From Pseudomonas abyssi (GTDB lineage: Bacteria > Pseudomonadota > Gammaproteobacteria > Pseudomonadales > Pseudomonadaceae), in contig NZ_NTMR01000011.1 of the NCBI RefSeq assembly GCF_002307495.1, positions 62,001 to 126,000 of the forward strand: a stretch of 64,000 bases of DNA, given 5' to 3'. This document shows, piece after piece, positions 1-11,734 of this stretch. The first letter of the stretch is position 1, and each line of letters opens with the position of its first letter. The notes beneath the pieces were generated by a model. The model did no database searches. It was not told the DNA's origin and worked only from the letters and a program-made list of their open reading frames with translations. Both the position numbers and the translations under genes were made by a program.

Positions 1-1526
1 ATGAAAGCGCTTTCCTGACGGGTGATGGCATAAACCCAGGTGGAATTGATTTGGCGTGTCTGGGCCTGATCCTTGATTGATTGCTGATAGGCCATCGGGA
101 AGCGGATATCCAGATCGTCCCAGTACTGTGCCTGGCTGATGCCGCGGATGGCCGGGAAGTACCAGGCCATCTGGTTGGCCAGGACGGCCTGTGCAATCAG
201 CTGCTCGCGGTTGAAGCGGTCACCCGCGTGATACCACTCGCGGCGAGCATTGATCACTTCATTGCGGTCCAGAAACTCCTTGGCGCGCAGGGTGCCCGGG
301 TCTTGCTGCACGCTCTGCATGACCGCGTCCGGCACGCTGGCGCGCTGATGATTCAGGGCGTAGGGCTGACGCGCTCGTTCTGCTGCGAGAAAGCCGTAGA
401 AATCGCGCTCCTGCGCCAGCGCCTGATAGTCGCTGACCAGTTCGCCCACGCCGTTGTTGGCCAGTTGCGCACTGCGCAGGCGCCAGTAGCGCCAGCGGCT
501 CTGTCCGGCCAGTGAAGGCGGCAGTTGCGCGGTAAGCTGGCTGGCGGTATCCCACTGGCGGGTCCGCAGGGCCAGGCGCACGCGCCACTCGCTGACGTCG
601 TCATCTTTCATCTGTGGATCGTTGGCTGCCATGAAGGGCAGGGCGGCCGGGTCGACCTTTTTGGCCAGACGTACGCCGATATCGCGGGTGATGGCCAGGC
701 GGTCTTCCTCGGCGTACGGCAGATCCTTGTATTGCGGCCAAAGGCTCAATGCGGTGCTCGCGTCATCGCGGCCGAGTCGGCGCAGTGAGACGGTGGCAAT
801 GTCGGTCATGCGCTGGGGCGGCAGGTTGCGATAGGCGCTGGCATCGCGGAGTTTGGTTGGCTGGGTGGCGGTATCGACAAATAGAGTCGCCAGCGTCTGG
901 TTGTCCTGCATTAGCTTGGTCAGGTAGCGGGCCAGGGCGTCTTGGCGGTACAGCAGGGCCAGGCGGATACGTTGCCAGACCACGTCGTCGTTTAAGCCGC
1001 CAGCGGCGCGCCAGCGATCAAACAGCGGGTCGCAGGCGTTGGGCTGTGAGCGACCGACAGTCCAGAGTGTCTGGGCCTGCTGCATGGCGCCGGCTTGGTC
1101 GCCCATATCCCATTGGTGCATGGCACGGCGACAATCCAGGCTGGCGTTGCGGTCAGCCTCCTGGTACTGCTGGTCAAACTGCTGCCATTTGCCCTGGCGC
1201 GCCAGGCGGGTCAGCCAGCGGTCTTTCAGGCGGCTGGCAAAGGGCAGGGTGCTGTGATCGCGAACAAAGTCGGCCAGGTCCTGATCGGTGGCGCTGTCGA
1301 AAGTCTGGTTCAGGTAAGCCTGGCGGATGTAGGGGTAGAGCACGTAGTCGCGTAGCCCCGGCTCCAGCTGTCGAAACTGCTCCCACTGCTCCTTGTCGAT
1401 GGCCTCCAGCGCGCGATCATAATTCAGGCGCTGGCTGTCCAGACGAGCATTGGCCTGGGCCAGCACGGGCAGCAGCAGGCTGGCAAGAAGAGTACAGGTG
1501 AGAAAGGAGCGGGTGTGGCGACGCAT
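1..1526 (-). CDS. slt: Soluble lytic murein transglycosylase (Slt70 type), 3' end outside window
   Basis: Periplasmic exo-lytic transglycosylase that cleaves MurNAc-GlcNAc bonds with 1,6-anhydro ring formation. The reading frame begins at an ATG at 1526 preceded by GGAGAA and runs off the left edge after about 508 codons; the family is usually about 640 residues. Residues 1-25 form a signal peptide (MRRHT, hydrophobic core, then LAQA). The middle is the alpha-helical superhelix typical of Slt70, with recognisable stretches such as GLRDYVLYPY and FASRLKDRWL. The last visible residues read ITRQESAF, the start of the lysozyme-like domain; its glutamate (about residue 505) is the predicted catalytic acid, so the window stops just inside the active site. 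The gene diverges from uup. Identity is firm; completeness cannot be judged. Confidence 0.93.
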   Translation of the reverse strand, partial: MRRHTRSFLTCTLLASLLLPVLAQANARLDSQRLNYDRALEAIDKEQWEQFRQLEPGLRDYVLYPYIRQAYLNQTFDSATDQDLADFVRDHSTLPFASRLKDRWLTRLARQGKWQQFDQQYQEADRNASLDCRRAMHQWDMGDQAGAMQQAQTLWTVGRSQPNACDPLFDRWRAAGGLNDDVVWQRIRLALLYRQDALARYLTKLMQDNQTLATLFVDTATQPTKLRDASAYRNLPPQRMTDIATVSLRRLGRDDASTALSLWPQYKDLPYAEEDRLAITRDIGVRLAKKVDPAALPFMAANDPQMKDDDVSEWRVRLALRTRQWDTASQLTAQLPPSLAGQSRWRYWRLRSAQLANNGVGELVSDYQALAQERDFYGFLAAERARQPYALNHQRASVPDAVMQSVQQDPGTLRAKEFLDRNEVINARREWYHAGDRFNREQLIAQAVLANQMAWYFPAIRGISQAQYWDDLDIRFPMAYQQSIKDQAQTRQINSTWVYAITRQESAF

Positions 1527-1724
1527 GATTCTCCTGCCGCGAGGGCGTTGCAAGCTCGGTAATTGTCGTTGCGGCTGTCTGCTTTGCTGGCTGCGGCCGA
1601 TTTGCGCACAGCTTAGCCTGTTGCCTGACGGCGGCATAGGGCCGGCATGTGAAATGGCGCACAGCGGTTATCGGCACGCCCGCCACAGGGTAGACTATGC
1701 GGCTTGCAAACCAACAGGTGAGTT

Positions 1725-3647
1725 ATGGCGCTGCTCTCGTTCTCTGATGTATCCCTGGCCTACGGCCTCAATCCGCTGCTCGACAAGGTGAGCTTTCAGC
1801 TCGACCGGGGCGAGCGCGTGTGTCTGATCGGCCGCAATGGCGCCGGCAAGTCCAGCCTGTTCCGGTTGGTGACCGGTGAGCAGGGTGCTGACGAGGGCGA
1901 TATCTGGTTTGCGCCGGGTTTGAAGATTGGTCAACTGCCGCAGGAGCTGCCGGCGGCCGACGACAAGACCGTTTACGACGTGGTCGCCTCCGGCCTGGCT
2001 GGGGTGGGCGAGCTGCTGGCCGAGTACCATCACCTGATTACTGGCGAGATGGGTGACGCGGAGCTGGCGCGGCTGGAGAAAGTGCAGGTTCAGCTCGAAG
2101 CCAAAGATGGCTGGCGGCTGGATCAGTTGGTTGATACCACACTGACGCGGCTCGGCCTGCCGGCCGACAAACAAATGTCCGAGCTGTCTGGTGGCTGGCG
2201 CCGCCGCGTCTTGCTGGCCCAGGCGCTGGTGGCTGAGCCTGATGTGCTGCTGCTGGATGAGCCGACCAACCATTTGGATATCCATACGATTGCCTGGTTG
2301 GAGTCGGTACTGCTGGAATTTCGCGGTGCCGTACTGTTTATTACCCACGATCGAGCCTTCCTGCAGGCGCTGGCGACGCGCATTCTGGAGCTGGATCGCG
2401 GCCAGCTGATTGACTGGCAGGGCGACTACCGCAGCTTTCTTGAGCACAAGGAGCAGCAGCTGGCTGCCGAGGCCACGGCCAATGCGCTGTTTGACAAGAA
2501 GCTGGCGCAGGAAGAGGCCTGGATTCGCCAGGGCATCAAAGCCCGCCGCACCCGCAACGAAGGCCGTGTGCGGGCCCTCAAGGCGATGCGGGACGAGCGC
2601 GCCCAGCGTATTGAACGTCAGGGCAAGGCGAGCTTCCAGCTGGAAACTGCAGAGGCCTCCGGCAAGCGGGTTATCGAGGTCGAGCATGTCAGCTTTGCCT
2701 GGCCTGGCCGCGCGCTGCTGGTGCGTGACCTGTCGCTTAACGTGATCCGCGGTGACCGGATCGGTCTGATCGGCAACAACGGTTCCGGCAAAAGTACGCT
2801 GCTCAAGCTGCTGCTGGGGCAACTGCAGCCGACCAGTGGTCGCATTCACAGCGGCACGCGCCTGGAAGTGGCTTATTTCGACCAGCTGCGCGACCAGCTG
2901 GAGCCGGAAAAAACGGTCATCGATAACATCTCCGAAGGCCGTGATTTCATCGAAATCAACGGCGAGCGTCGACATATCATCAGTTACCTCGGCGATTTTC
3001 TGTTTTCGGCCGAGCGCGCACGTACGCCGGTCAAGGCGCTGTCCGGCGGTGAGCGCGCGCGCCTGTTGCTGGCGCGTCTGTTCAGCAAGCCGGCCAACCT
3101 GTTGGTGCTCGATGAGCCGACCAACGATCTGGACGTGGAAACCCTGGAACTGCTGGAAGAAGTGCTCGCCGGTTTCGACGGCACCGTGCTGATCGTCAGC
3201 CACGACCGGGCGTTTCTGGATAACGTGGTCACCAGCAGCCTGGTGTTCGAAGGTCAGGGCAGGGTGCGTGAGTATGTCGGCGGCTATGCCGACTGGCTGC
3301 GGCAGGGCGGCAGTGTTGACCAACTCGCGGAGTGGGGTGAGAAGGCGCAGCCGCAGAGTGCACCGGTTGCCGAGCCGCCCCCTGAACCAGCTGCGGCAGC
3401 ACCGGCAGCGGCCGCCAAGCCCAAACTCAGCTACAAGTTGCAGCGCGAACTGGACGGGTTGCCTGCTGTATTGGAGGCGCTGGAGGGTGAGCTTGAAGCC
3501 TTGCAGGCGCAGGTCGGCGATCCCGAGTTTTATCTGCAATCGCATGAGGTGACCGCGCCGGTGCTGGCGGCAGTGGAAGCCAAACAGGCCGAACTGGACG
3601 CCGCTATGGAGCGCTGGGCGGAGCTGGAGGACCAGTCGGGCGGCTAG
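1725..3647 (+). CDS. uup: ABC-F family ATPase Uup
   Basis: Soluble tandem ATPase of the ABC-F group; Uup in E. coli affects transposon excision, branched DNA and ribosome function. It has 640 residues, the usual length. The first ABC domain has a Walker A (GRNGAGKS, about 36-43), signature LSGGW (about 154) and Walker B LLLDEPTNHLD (about 175). The second has GNNGSGKS (about 350), LSGGERAR (about 439) and LVLDEPTNDLD (about 461). Between the domains lies the charged interdomain linker. The C-terminal 80 residues, after a Pro/Ala-rich tether, form the coiled-coil DNA-binding domain that separates Uup from EttA and other ABC-F proteins. There are no membrane segments. It converges with the universal stress gene across a repeat-rich hairpin. 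Confidence 0.95.
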   Translation: MALLSFSDVSLAYGLNPLLDKVSFQLDRGERVCLIGRNGAGKSSLFRLVTGEQGADEGDIWFAPGLKIGQLPQELPAADDKTVYDVVASGLAGVGELLAEYHHLITGEMGDAELARLEKVQVQLEAKDGWRLDQLVDTTLTRLGLPADKQMSELSGGWRRRVLLAQALVAEPDVLLLDEPTNHLDIHTIAWLESVLLEFRGAVLFITHDRAFLQALATRILELDRGQLIDWQGDYRSFLEHKEQQLAAEATANALFDKKLAQEEAWIRQGIKARRTRNEGRVRALKAMRDERAQRIERQGKASFQLETAEASGKRVIEVEHVSFAWPGRALLVRDLSLNVIRGDRIGLIGNNGSGKSTLLKLLLGQLQPTSGRIHSGTRLEVAYFDQLRDQLEPEKTVIDNISEGRDFIEINGERRHIISYLGDFLFSAERARTPVKALSGGERARLLLARLFSKPANLLVLDEPTNDLDVETLELLEEVLAGFDGTVLIVSHDRAFLDNVVTSSLVFEGQGRVREYVGGYADWLRQGGSVDQLAEWGEKAQPQSAPVAEPPPEPAAAAPAAAAKPKLSYKLQRELDGLPAVLEALEGELEALQAQVGDPEFYLQSHEVTAPVLAAVEAKQAELDAAMERWAELEDQSGG

Positions 3648-3660
3648 ACCGCTTCGCTTT

Positions 3661-3757
3661 AGCTGCAAGCTACAAGCTACAAGCTACAAGCTACAAGCCA
3701 GGGTGGGCTGTTCTCCCGGGTTTCTCTTGCAGCTTGAAGCTTGCGGCTTGCAGCTCC
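3661..3757. repeat. Heptamer array and facing inverted copies between convergent genes
   Basis: Four exact head-to-tail copies of AAGCTAC lie at 3667-3694. About 30 bases later, at about 3726-3755, degenerate copies run in the opposite orientation (GCTTGCA, GCTTGAA, GCTTGCG, GCTTGCA). The two blocks can pair into one long imperfect stem between the stop codons of uup and the stress protein gene, so a bidirectional terminator or mRNA-end stabiliser is likely. Similar AAGCTGC/AAGCTAC arrays are common in Pseudomonas intergenic DNA. Confidence 0.75.
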
Positions 3758-3767
3758 CGCAGGGCTG

Positions 3768-4205
3768 TTAGCCCTTCTTCCCCAGTCGTACCGCAATCAC
3801 GTCGCACGGCGCGCCGTGCAGCACATCGTTGGCGGTGGAGCCCAGCAGCAGGGCGAGGCCGTGTCGACCGTGGCTACCCACCACAATGAGGTCGCATTCC
3901 TGATCGGTGGCTACCCGATGAATCTCCTGGCGCGGATGGCCAAAGGCGATCTGCAGGCATTCGTCGGGCAGCCCGTAGTCGGCGGCAAACAGCTGCATGC
4001 GTTCCTTGGCCTGTTCAAACTGCTGCTGCTGCAGCATTGACAGGTCCATGGGTACATCCCCCCCGTACGCCATCGCAAGCGGCTCGACCACATGCAGTAG
4101 CGACAGCTTGGCGTTTAGTGCGTTGGCCAGCTGCATGGCGTGGTCGGCAACCGCCCGACACTCTTCAATCAGATCGACGGCTACCAGAACGTGTTTGTAC
4201 AGCAT
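3768..4205 (-). CDS. Universal stress protein, UspA family
   Basis: Single-domain Usp of 145 residues, probably cytosolic and dimeric. The start MLYKHVLVAVDL is chosen because AAGGAGA lies 7-8 bases upstream of the ATG at 4205; a longer in-frame extension upstream has no such site. The C-terminal half contains VVGSHGRHGLALLLGS, which fits the G-x2-G-x9-G-S nucleotide-binding signature of ATP-binding Usp proteins. An Asp at position 10 fits the conserved aspartate of the first strand. It stands alone, with a 600-base intergenic region on its upstream side. The stress it answers cannot be read from the sequence. Confidence 0.9.
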   Translation of the reverse strand: MLYKHVLVAVDLIEECRAVADHAMQLANALNAKLSLLHVVEPLAMAYGGDVPMDLSMLQQQQFEQAKERMQLFAADYGLPDECLQIAFGHPRQEIHRVATDQECDLIVVGSHGRHGLALLLGSTANDVLHGAPCDVIAVRLGKKG

Positions 4206-4810
4206 GGGCTCTTTCTCCTTTTTTGCTCGGATACTAGGCGTTGCCCCAGCCTGATCGCAAGCGGTGCGTTGTTGATAGCGCTTCAGGTGGCCCGGCAAAT
4301 GCTGTCGGCTTTTTATTTTCAAGCGCTAGCGCGTTGTTTTGAGCGTTGCGCTTTCACTAGTTTGCGGAGGTTTAACAGCGTACAAAGTCAGCATACGCCG
4401 CCTGGTAGCGATGGCCCAGCGCCAAGCATGCGACCGAATGGCGCTAGGCGCTCTGGCGCGCCGGTCGGCCGGCTTCTACAGTAGTCTGTTGGTATGCTGG
4501 CGCGTTGATTTTATGCGTGCCGGGCTTTGCCAGGTATCTTTCGCAACCTATTGTTTTTTAATGACTTTGAATCTAGGTGCAGAGGGGCGTACGCTAGTGC
4601 CTGGCGCTCAGGCGGTGCGCCGGCAATTGACAACCGCCAGGAATTAAAAGAAGGTGTGCGCACCCGAATCAAACGGTCGTATGAATTTTTTGGTTCATCC
4701 CGTCCCGGATAATCGGGATCGTTCATGACACGGGCTTGGCCTGACGCCCCTAGCGGCAGTCAGGTCGGTCGGTGTTTCTCATGTGCTTTTCATAGCGTGG
4801 AGATCAGTTG
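4206..4810. other. 605-base intergenic region upstream of fadB
   Basis: This stretch separates the stress gene from the divergent fadB. Short open frames on both strands have no ribosome site, odd codon use and no recognisable motif, so I do not call a gene. It contains a near match to the PsrA operator (4670-4683) and a short inverted repeat ATCCCG/CGGGAT at about 4697-4719. Base composition is less GC-rich than the flanking genes. It may also hold promoters for both genes, but no convincing -35/-10 pair was found. Confidence 0.6.
4670..4683. promoter_or_regulatory. Candidate PsrA operator upstream of fadB
   Basis: The sequence CAAAC-GGTC-GTATG matches the published PsrA consensus (G/C)AAAC-N2-4-GTTT(G/C) at all but one base (GTATG for GTTTG). 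It lies about 130 bases before the fadB start. PsrA is known to repress the fadBA5 operon in P. aeruginosa, and psrA is in this window, so function is plausible. Confidence 0.5.
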
Positions 4811-6958
4811 ATGATTTACGAAGGTAAAGCCATCACGGTTCAAGGCCTTGAAGACGGCATCGTCGAGCTCAGATTTGATCTGCAGGGCGAGTCGGTCAAC
4901 AAGTTCAACAGCGCCACTCTGTCCGAGCTCGATGCGGCAGTGCAGGCCATCCAGAACAACGCCGACGTTAAAGGCGTTGTTGTCACCAGCGGCAAGGACG
5001 TATTCATCGTCGGCGCCGACATCACCGAATTCGTCAGCACCTTCAAGCTGCCTGAAGAAGACCTGGTTGCCGGCAACTTGTCCGCCAACAAAATCTTCAA
5101 TGCCTTCGAAGACCTGAATGTTCCCACTGTCGCAGCCATCAACGGCATCGCACTGGGCGGTGGCTTGGAAATGTGTCTGGCTGCGGACTTCCGTGTCATG
5201 GCCGCCAGCGCCAAGATTGGTCTGCCGGAAGTCAAGCTGGGTATCTACCCGGGCTTTGGCGGCACCGTTCGTCTGCCGCGCATTATCGGTGTCGACAACG
5301 CTATTGAATGGATCTGCGGCGGTACCGAGCAGCGTGCCGACAAGGCGCTGAAAGCGGGCGCAGTTGACGCTGTTGTTGCTGATGACAAGCTGAAAGCGGC
5401 TGCCATCGACGTGATCAAGCGCGCCATCGCCGGCGAGCTGGACTACAAGGCCAAGCGTCAGCCCAAGCTGGAAAAGGTCAAGCTGAACACCATCGAGCAG
5501 ATGATGGCGTTTGAAACCTCCAAGGGTTTCGTCGCCGGCCAGGCTGGTCCGAACTATCCGGCACCGGTTGAAGCGATCAAGACTATCCAGAAAGCCGCTA
5601 ATCACGGCCGCGAAAAAGCGCTGGAAATTGAAGCTGCCGGTTTTGCCAAGCTGGCCAAGACCTCTGTTGCTGCCAGCCTGGTGGGTCTGTTCCTGAACGA
5701 TCAGGTGCTCAAGCACAAGGCCAAGAAGTACGACAAGCAGGCTGCCGACGTCAATCTGGCCGCTGTTCTGGGCGCGGGCATCATGGGTGGCGGCATCGCC
5801 TACCAGTCTGCGGTCAAGGGCACCCCGATTCTGATGAAGGATATCCGCGAGGAAGGCATCCAGCTGGGTCTGGATGAAGCCTCCAAGCTGCTTGGCAAGC
5901 GCGTAGCAAAGGGTCGCATGAAGCCCGAGCAAATGGCCAAGGCGCTGAACGCCATCCGTCCGACCATGTCCTACGGCGACTTCAAGGAAGTTGACCTGGT
6001 GGTCGAAGCGGTGGTCGAGAACCCGAAGGTCAAGCACGCGGTACTGGCTGAAGTTGAAGGTCAGGTGACTGAAGACACCATCATCACCTCCAACACCTCG
6101 ACCATCTCCATCACCTATCTGGCTGAAGCGCTGAAGCGCCCGGAAAACTTCTGCGGCATGCACTTCTTCAACCCGGTACACATGATGCCGCTGGTTGAGG
6201 TTATTCGTGGCGAGAAGTCCAGCGAGAAGGCGGTTGCCACCACCGTTGCCTACGCCAAGAAAATGGGCAAGACCCCGGTTGTGGTCAACGACTGCCCCGG
6301 TTTCCTGGTCAACCGTGTTCTGTTCCCGTACTTCGGCGGCTTCGCTCGTCTGATCGGCATGGGTGCGGACTTCCAGCGCGTTGACAAGATCATGGAAAAA
6401 TTCGGCTGGCCGATGGGCCCGGCGTATCTGATGGACGTTGTCGGCATGGACACCGGTCATCACGGTCGTGACGTCATGGCTGAAGGTTACCCGGATCGCA
6501 TGGCTGACAAGACCCGCACTGCTGTTGACGTCATGTACGACGCCGGCCGCCTGGGTCAGAAAACCGGTAGCGGTTTCTACGCCTACGAGATGGACAAGAA
6601 GGGCAAGCCGAAGAAGGTGGTCGACGCCAAGGCATACGAACTGCTGAAAGAAGTGGTTCTGGAGCAGCGCGAGTTCACCGACGAAGAAATCATCGAGATC
6701 ATGATGGTTCCGCTGTGCCTGGAGACCGTACGCTGCCTGGAAGACGGCGTTGTCGAGTCTGCAGCTGACGCAGATATGGGCCTGGTCTACGGTATCGGCT
6801 TCCCGCCCTTCCGTGGTGGCGCGCTGCGCTACATCGACACCCTGGGTGTGGCCGAGTTTGTTGCCATTGCCGATAAATACGCCGAGTTCGGCGCCATGTA
6901 CGCACCGACTGAGAAGCTGCGTGAAATGGCGAAGAACGGTCAGAAATTCTTCGGTTAA
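4811..6958 (+). CDS. fadB: Fatty-acid oxidation complex alpha subunit FadB
   Basis: Multifunctional beta-oxidation enzyme: enoyl-CoA hydratase, 3-hydroxyacyl-CoA dehydrogenase, and cis-delta3-trans-delta2-enoyl-CoA isomerase / 3-hydroxybutyryl-CoA epimerase. It has 715 residues, the normal length. The N-terminal crotonase domain shows [17 protein letters not shown] and [15 protein letters not shown], carrying the two catalytic glutamates. The NAD-binding dehydrogenase domain begins at LGAGIMGGG (about 320-328), and the dehydrogenase histidine is about residue 451 in GMHFFNP. I use the ATG at 4811; an in-frame TTG directly before it is unnecessary. FadA follows 30 bases later, giving the alpha2beta2 complex. 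A candidate PsrA site lies upstream, consistent with induction by long-chain fatty acids. Confidence 0.97.
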   Translation: MIYEGKAITVQGLEDGIVELRFDLQGESVNKFNSATLSELDAAVQAIQNNADVKGVVVTSGKDVFIVGADITEFVSTFKLPEEDLVAGNLSANKIFNAFEDLNVPTVAAINGIALGGGLEMCLAADFRVMAASAKIGLPEVKLGIYPGFGGTVRLPRIIGVDNAIEWICGGTEQRADKALKAGAVDAVVADDKLKAAAIDVIKRAIAGELDYKAKRQPKLEKVKLNTIEQMMAFETSKGFVAGQAGPNYPAPVEAIKTIQKAANHGREKALEIEAAGFAKLAKTSVAASLVGLFLNDQVLKHKAKKYDKQAADVNLAAVLGAGIMGGGIAYQSAVKGTPILMKDIREEGIQLGLDEASKLLGKRVAKGRMKPEQMAKALNAIRPTMSYGDFKEVDLVVEAVVENPKVKHAVLAEVEGQVTEDTIITSNTSTISITYLAEALKRPENFCGMHFFNPVHMMPLVEVIRGEKSSEKAVATTVAYAKKMGKTPVVVNDCPGFLVNRVLFPYFGGFARLIGMGADFQRVDKIMEKFGWPMGPAYLMDVVGMDTGHHGRDVMAEGYPDRMADKTRTAVDVMYDAGRLGQKTGSGFYAYEMDKKGKPKKVVDAKAYELLKEVVLEQREFTDEEIIEIMMVPLCLETVRCLEDGVVESAADADMGLVYGIGFPPFRGGALRYIDTLGVAEFVAIADKYAEFGAMYAPTEKLREMAKNGQKFFG

Positions 6959-8164
<1,206 letters not shown>

Positions 8165-8182
8165 CGGCTCTGGCTGGTGACT

Positions 8183-8213
8183 AAAGCCGAGGCCCTGTGC
8201 CTCGGCTTTTTTA
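8183..8213 (+). terminator. Rho-independent terminator of fadBA
   Basis: Perfect 7-bp stem GCCGAGG/CCTCGGC (8186-8192 and 8200-8206) with a 7-base loop followed by TTTTTTATT, beginning about 20 bases after the fadA stop. Confidence 0.9.
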
Positions 8214-8233
8214 TTGCTGTGAGGAGGTTGTAT

Positions 8234-8446
8234 ATGCGTCCAGGACGCTATCGGCACTATAAAGGAAAGGACTATCAGGTCATCGGTCTGGCGCGGCACT
8301 CCGAGACCGAGGAACCCTTGGTGGTCTACCGCACTCTGTACGGTGATTTTGATCTCTGGGTCAGGCCGCTCGCCATGTTCAACGAGCAGGTCGAGGTTGA
8401 CGGGGAGCAATATCCACGCTTTACCTTTATCAGCGAAGACGTGTAG
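8234..8446 (+). CDS. DUF1653 small protein
   Basis: Protein of 70 residues, [18 protein letters not shown] onwards, that fits the DUF1653 family (small, beta-rich proteins of unknown function). GAGGAGG lies 6-8 bases before the ATG at 8234; a longer in-frame start further upstream would fall inside the fadBA terminator and is rejected. The tail contains [15 protein letters not shown] and FTFISED, typical of the family. It lies between the fadBA terminator and topA, 91 bases before the latter. No catalytic residues are evident. Confidence 0.85.
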   Translation: MRPGRYRHYKGKDYQVIGLARHSETEEPLVVYRTLYGDFDLWVRPLAMFNEQVEVDGEQYPRFTFISEDV

Positions 8447-8537
8447 GCTCTGGCCCTCCAGCCTGTCCGGCAGTGTTCTGCCAGAAGGGGTTGAGTGTCA
8501 GCTTCGAGTTCAGTTCGGGTCAGGAAAACAAGTATCC

Positions 8538-11159
8538 ATGGGAAAAGCACTGGTCATTGTGGAGTCGCCAGCCAAGGCCAAGACAATCAACAAGTACCTC
8601 GGCAACGAGTTTGTGGTGAAGTCGAGTATCGGCCATATTCGCGACCTGCCCACCAGCGGCAGCGGCAAGACCGAAAGCAAACCCAAAGGCGGGCGCAAGG
8701 CTGCTGCCAGTGAGCAGGAAAAGCAGCAGAAGGCGCGTGCCCAGTTGGTCAAGCGCATGGGCGTCGATCCAGAGAACGACTGGAAGGCGCACTACGAGAT
8801 CCTGCCCGGCAAGGAGAAGGTCGTCGACGAGCTGCGTCGCCTGGCCAAAGACGCTGATACCGTCTATCTCGCGACGGACTTGGACCGCGAAGGGGAGGCG
8901 ATTGCCTGGCACCTGCGTGAGAGCATCGGTGGTGACGATTCGCGCTACAAGCGCGTGGTGTTCAACGAAATCACCAAGAAGGCGATCCAGGAAGCCTTTG
9001 CCGAGCCCGGCGAGCTGGATATGAATCGGGTCAACGCACAGCAGGCACGCCGTTTTCTGGATCGCGTGGTCGGCTACATGGTGTCACCGCTGCTGTGGCA
9101 GAAAATTGCCCGTGGCCTGTCTGCCGGCCGGGTGCAGTCGGTAGCCGTAAAGCTGATTGTTGATCGCGAGCGCGAGATTCGTGCTTTCGTGCCGGAGGAG
9201 TTCTGGGAGGTTCACGCCAAGCTGAACACGCCCAAGGCCGAGAGTGTGCGCTTTCAGGTCGTCAAGCAGAACGGCGAGACCTTCCGTCCGGGCAACAAGG
9301 CAGAGGCTGATGCGGCCCTGGCGCTGCTGAACAAGGCGGCCTACAAGGTTGCCAAGCGAGAAGACAAGCCAACCAGCTCGCGCCCCAACGCGCCTTTTAT
9401 CACCTCCACGCTGCAACAGGCCGCGAGTACGCGCCTGGGCTTTAGCGTAAAGAAAACCATGATGATGGCCCAGCGTCTGTATGAGGCGGGTTACATCACT
9501 TATATGCGTACCGACTCGACCAACCTGTCGGCGGACGCAATTGACATGGCGCGCAGCTACATCGAGAGCAACTTCGGCGCGCCATATCTGCCAGAAAAGC
9601 CCAACCTGTATAGCAGCAAGGAGGGCGCGCAGGAGGCTCACGAAGCCATTCGCCCCTCCGACGTGAAGCTCAAGCAGACCGATCTCAAGGGCATGGAGCG
9701 TGATGCCGAGCGCCTGTACGAGCTGATCTGGCGTCAGTTTGTAGCCTGTCAAATGACGCCAGCCAAGTACCTGTCCACCAATATTCAGGTGGCTGCCGGT
9801 GACTTCGAGCTGCGCGCCAAGGGCCGCATCCTCAAGTTTGACGGTTACACCCGCGTGATGCCGCAGCAGGGTAAGGGTGGTGAGGATGAGGTGCTACCCG
9901 AGATTCAGGTTGATGACGTCATGGCGTTGCAAGCCCTGGACCCCAAGCAGCACTTTACCAAGCCGCCAGCGCGTTATGCCGAGGCAAGCCTGGTAAAAGA
10001 GCTGGAGAAGCGCGGTATCGGCCGTCCTTCGACCTATGCGTCGATTATTTCCACCATTCAGGATCGTGGTTACGTCACGCTCAACAATCGCCGCTTCTAC
10101 GCCGAGAAGATGGGCGACATCGTGACCGAGCGCCTCAACGAGAGCTTTCCGAACCTGATGGACTATGGCTTTACCGCCAACATGGAAGAGTCGCTGGATG
10201 ACGTGGCGCAGGGTGAGGTGCTCTGGAAGAAGGTGCTGAACGATTTCTACAGCGACTTCAGTGCCAAGCTCAGCGCCGCCTCTGCATCGGGTGATGACAA
10301 GGGGATGCGCGCCAACCAGCCGACGCTGACAGACATTGCCTGTCATGAGTGCGGCCGGCCCATGATGATTCGTACGGCGTCGACTGGCGTATTCCTCGGC
10401 TGTTCTGGGTACGCGCTGCCGCCAAAAGAGCGGTGCAAGGCGACTATCAACCTGGTGCCGGGCAACGAAGTGGCCGCCGATGATGACGAAGGTGAGTCAC
10501 GCGTGCTGCGCGGCAAGCGTCGCTGCGGCCTGTGCGGCACGGCGATGGACAGCTACCTGATTGATGAGCGGCGCAAGCTGCATGTCTGCGGCAATAACCC
10601 GGATTGCTCTGGCTTTGAGATCGAAGAGGGGCAGTTCAAGATCAAGGGTTACGATGGCCCGACGCTGGAGTGTGACAAGTGCGGCAGTGAAATGCAGCTG
10701 AAGACCGGTCGTTTCGGCAAGTACTTCGGCTGCACCAATAGCGAGTGCAAGAACACCCGCAAGTTGCTGCGCAATGGCGAGGCCGCGCCACCCAAGGCAG
10801 ACCCGGTGCCCATGCCTGAACTGAAGTGTGAGAAGGTGGACGATGTCTACGTCTTGCGCGACGGGGCTTCTGGTCTGTTCCTAGCGGCAAGCCAGTTCCC
10901 GAAAAACCGGGAAACCCGCGCGCCGCTGGTTAAAGAGTTGCTGCCGCACAAGAGCGAAATCGATCCCAAGTACCACTTCCTGCTGGATGCGCCAGTTGCT
11001 GACCCGGATGGTAACCCGACCGTGGTGCGCTATAGTCGCAAGACCAAGGAGCAGTACGTACAGACGGAAGTTGAGGGCAAGCCGACCGGTTGGCGTGCAT
11101 TCCACGATGGCAAGCAATGGTCGGTGGATGACAGTCGCAGCAAAAAAGCCAAGCGTTGA
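8538..11159 (+). CDS. topA: DNA topoisomerase I (type IA)
   Basis: Relaxes negative supercoils by single-strand passage. It has 873 residues. The Toprim domain starts at once ([14 protein letters not shown]) with the [13 protein letters not shown] acidic motif near 115. The active-site tyrosine is Tyr322 in YITYMRTDS. The C-terminal third carries cysteine clusters of the zinc-ribbon type: CHECGRP...C, CGLCGTAM...C...C and CDKCGSEM...C...C, all with four cysteines, so the DNA- and RNA-polymerase-binding tail is intact. The ATG at 8538 is preceded by AGGAAAA; a longer in-frame extension overlapping the DUF1653 gene is rejected. Two small genes follow in the same direction. Confidence 0.97.
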   Translation: MGKALVIVESPAKAKTINKYLGNEFVVKSSIGHIRDLPTSGSGKTESKPKGGRKAAASEQEKQQKARAQLVKRMGVDPENDWKAHYEILPGKEKVVDELRRLAKDADTVYLATDLDREGEAIAWHLRESIGGDDSRYKRVVFNEITKKAIQEAFAEPGELDMNRVNAQQARRFLDRVVGYMVSPLLWQKIARGLSAGRVQSVAVKLIVDREREIRAFVPEEFWEVHAKLNTPKAESVRFQVVKQNGETFRPGNKAEADAALALLNKAAYKVAKREDKPTSSRPNAPFITSTLQQAASTRLGFSVKKTMMMAQRLYEAGYITYMRTDSTNLSADAIDMARSYIESNFGAPYLPEKPNLYSSKEGAQEAHEAIRPSDVKLKQTDLKGMERDAERLYELIWRQFVACQMTPAKYLSTNIQVAAGDFELRAKGRILKFDGYTRVMPQQGKGGEDEVLPEIQVDDVMALQALDPKQHFTKPPARYAEASLVKELEKRGIGRPSTYASIISTIQDRGYVTLNNRRFYAEKMGDIVTERLNESFPNLMDYGFTANMEESLDDVAQGEVLWKKVLNDFYSDFSAKLSAASASGDDKGMRANQPTLTDIACHECGRPMMIRTASTGVFLGCSGYALPPKERCKATINLVPGNEVAADDDEGESRVLRGKRRCGLCGTAMDSYLIDERRKLHVCGNNPDCSGFEIEEGQFKIKGYDGPTLECDKCGSEMQLKTGRFGKYFGCTNSECKNTRKLLRNGEAAPPKADPVPMPELKCEKVDDVYVLRDGASGLFLAASQFPKNRETRAPLVKELLPHKSEIDPKYHFLLDAPVADPDGNPTVVRYSRKTKEQYVQTEVEGKPTGWRAFHDGKQWSVDDSRSKKAKR

Positions 11160-11170
11160 GGTGATCAGCC

Positions 11171-11671
11171 ATGGCCAATGAAGCTTATACCCGTACCAAT
11201 CAGGCGCTGTTCTTTGCACGCAAGGCGATCGAATCCTGGCAGCAGGCCGAGAGCAGCAATGCGCTGGACGCCCTGACCCAGGCACTGTACCACCGCGAGC
11301 ACGCAGTGTTTCACCTGTATCGGGGAGCGCTGGCGCTGATCCATGAGGTTGCCGACCGCTATCGCTGGCCGCTGGTGGACGCGCGCCAGGTGGAAGCGGT
11401 GCTGGTGCCGTCGGTAGTGCAACGTTTTCCCGGCCCGGAGTTGGCTGAGCTGACTGAGTTGGCTGACAGTAACGGCACCTGGCTGGCGGGCGTGATTGGT
11501 GCCTGGCAGCGCCTGCAAGCGCCGCCGGTGCCGGCTGACAGTGGTGCTCAGTCGCTGATAGCGAGCAGTGCGGTTGCGACGACCGAGTGGAGCGGCAGTG
11601 ATGCGCAGGAAGCCCTGCAGGCGCTGTCCGAGCGTGTGGCGGCATACCGCGACGGCATGCAGGAGTGGTAG
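11171..11671 (+). CDS. Conserved hypothetical protein (DUF6586-like)
   Basis: Predicted 166-residue soluble, mostly helical protein with no signal peptide or membrane segment. The start MANEAYTRTNQALFFARKA and the region LTQALYHREHAVFHLYRGAL match my memory of a protein found next to topA in Pseudomonas (DUF6586). It begins 11 bases after topA with a good ribosome site (GAGGTGATC), so it is probably co-transcribed. A helical bundle resembling nucleotidyl-substrate or HEPN-like folds is possible, but no R-x4-6-H motif is evident. Function unknown. Confidence 0.8.
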   Translation: MANEAYTRTNQALFFARKAIESWQQAESSNALDALTQALYHREHAVFHLYRGALALIHEVADRYRWPLVDARQVEAVLVPSVVQRFPGPELAELTELADSNGTWLAGVIGAWQRLQAPPVPADSGAQSLIASSAVATTEWSGSDAQEALQALSERVAAYRDGMQEW

Positions 11672-11734
11672 TGCGGATGCCCTGAAGGCGGCGCTGTGTT
11701 ACACTGCGCCGCTGTCATACAGGAGAACCGCGTC

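Noticed and set aside
1695-3668. A 657-codon minus-strand frame opposite uup
   Set aside because: It exactly shadows uup and has a low-complexity translation with no family features.
3661-3757. Possible CRISPR array
   Set aside because: The units are 7 bases, without spacers, and there are no cas genes.
4627-4655. TTGACA upstream of fadB as a promoter
   Set aside because: No acceptable -10 hexamer is found 16-18 bases downstream.
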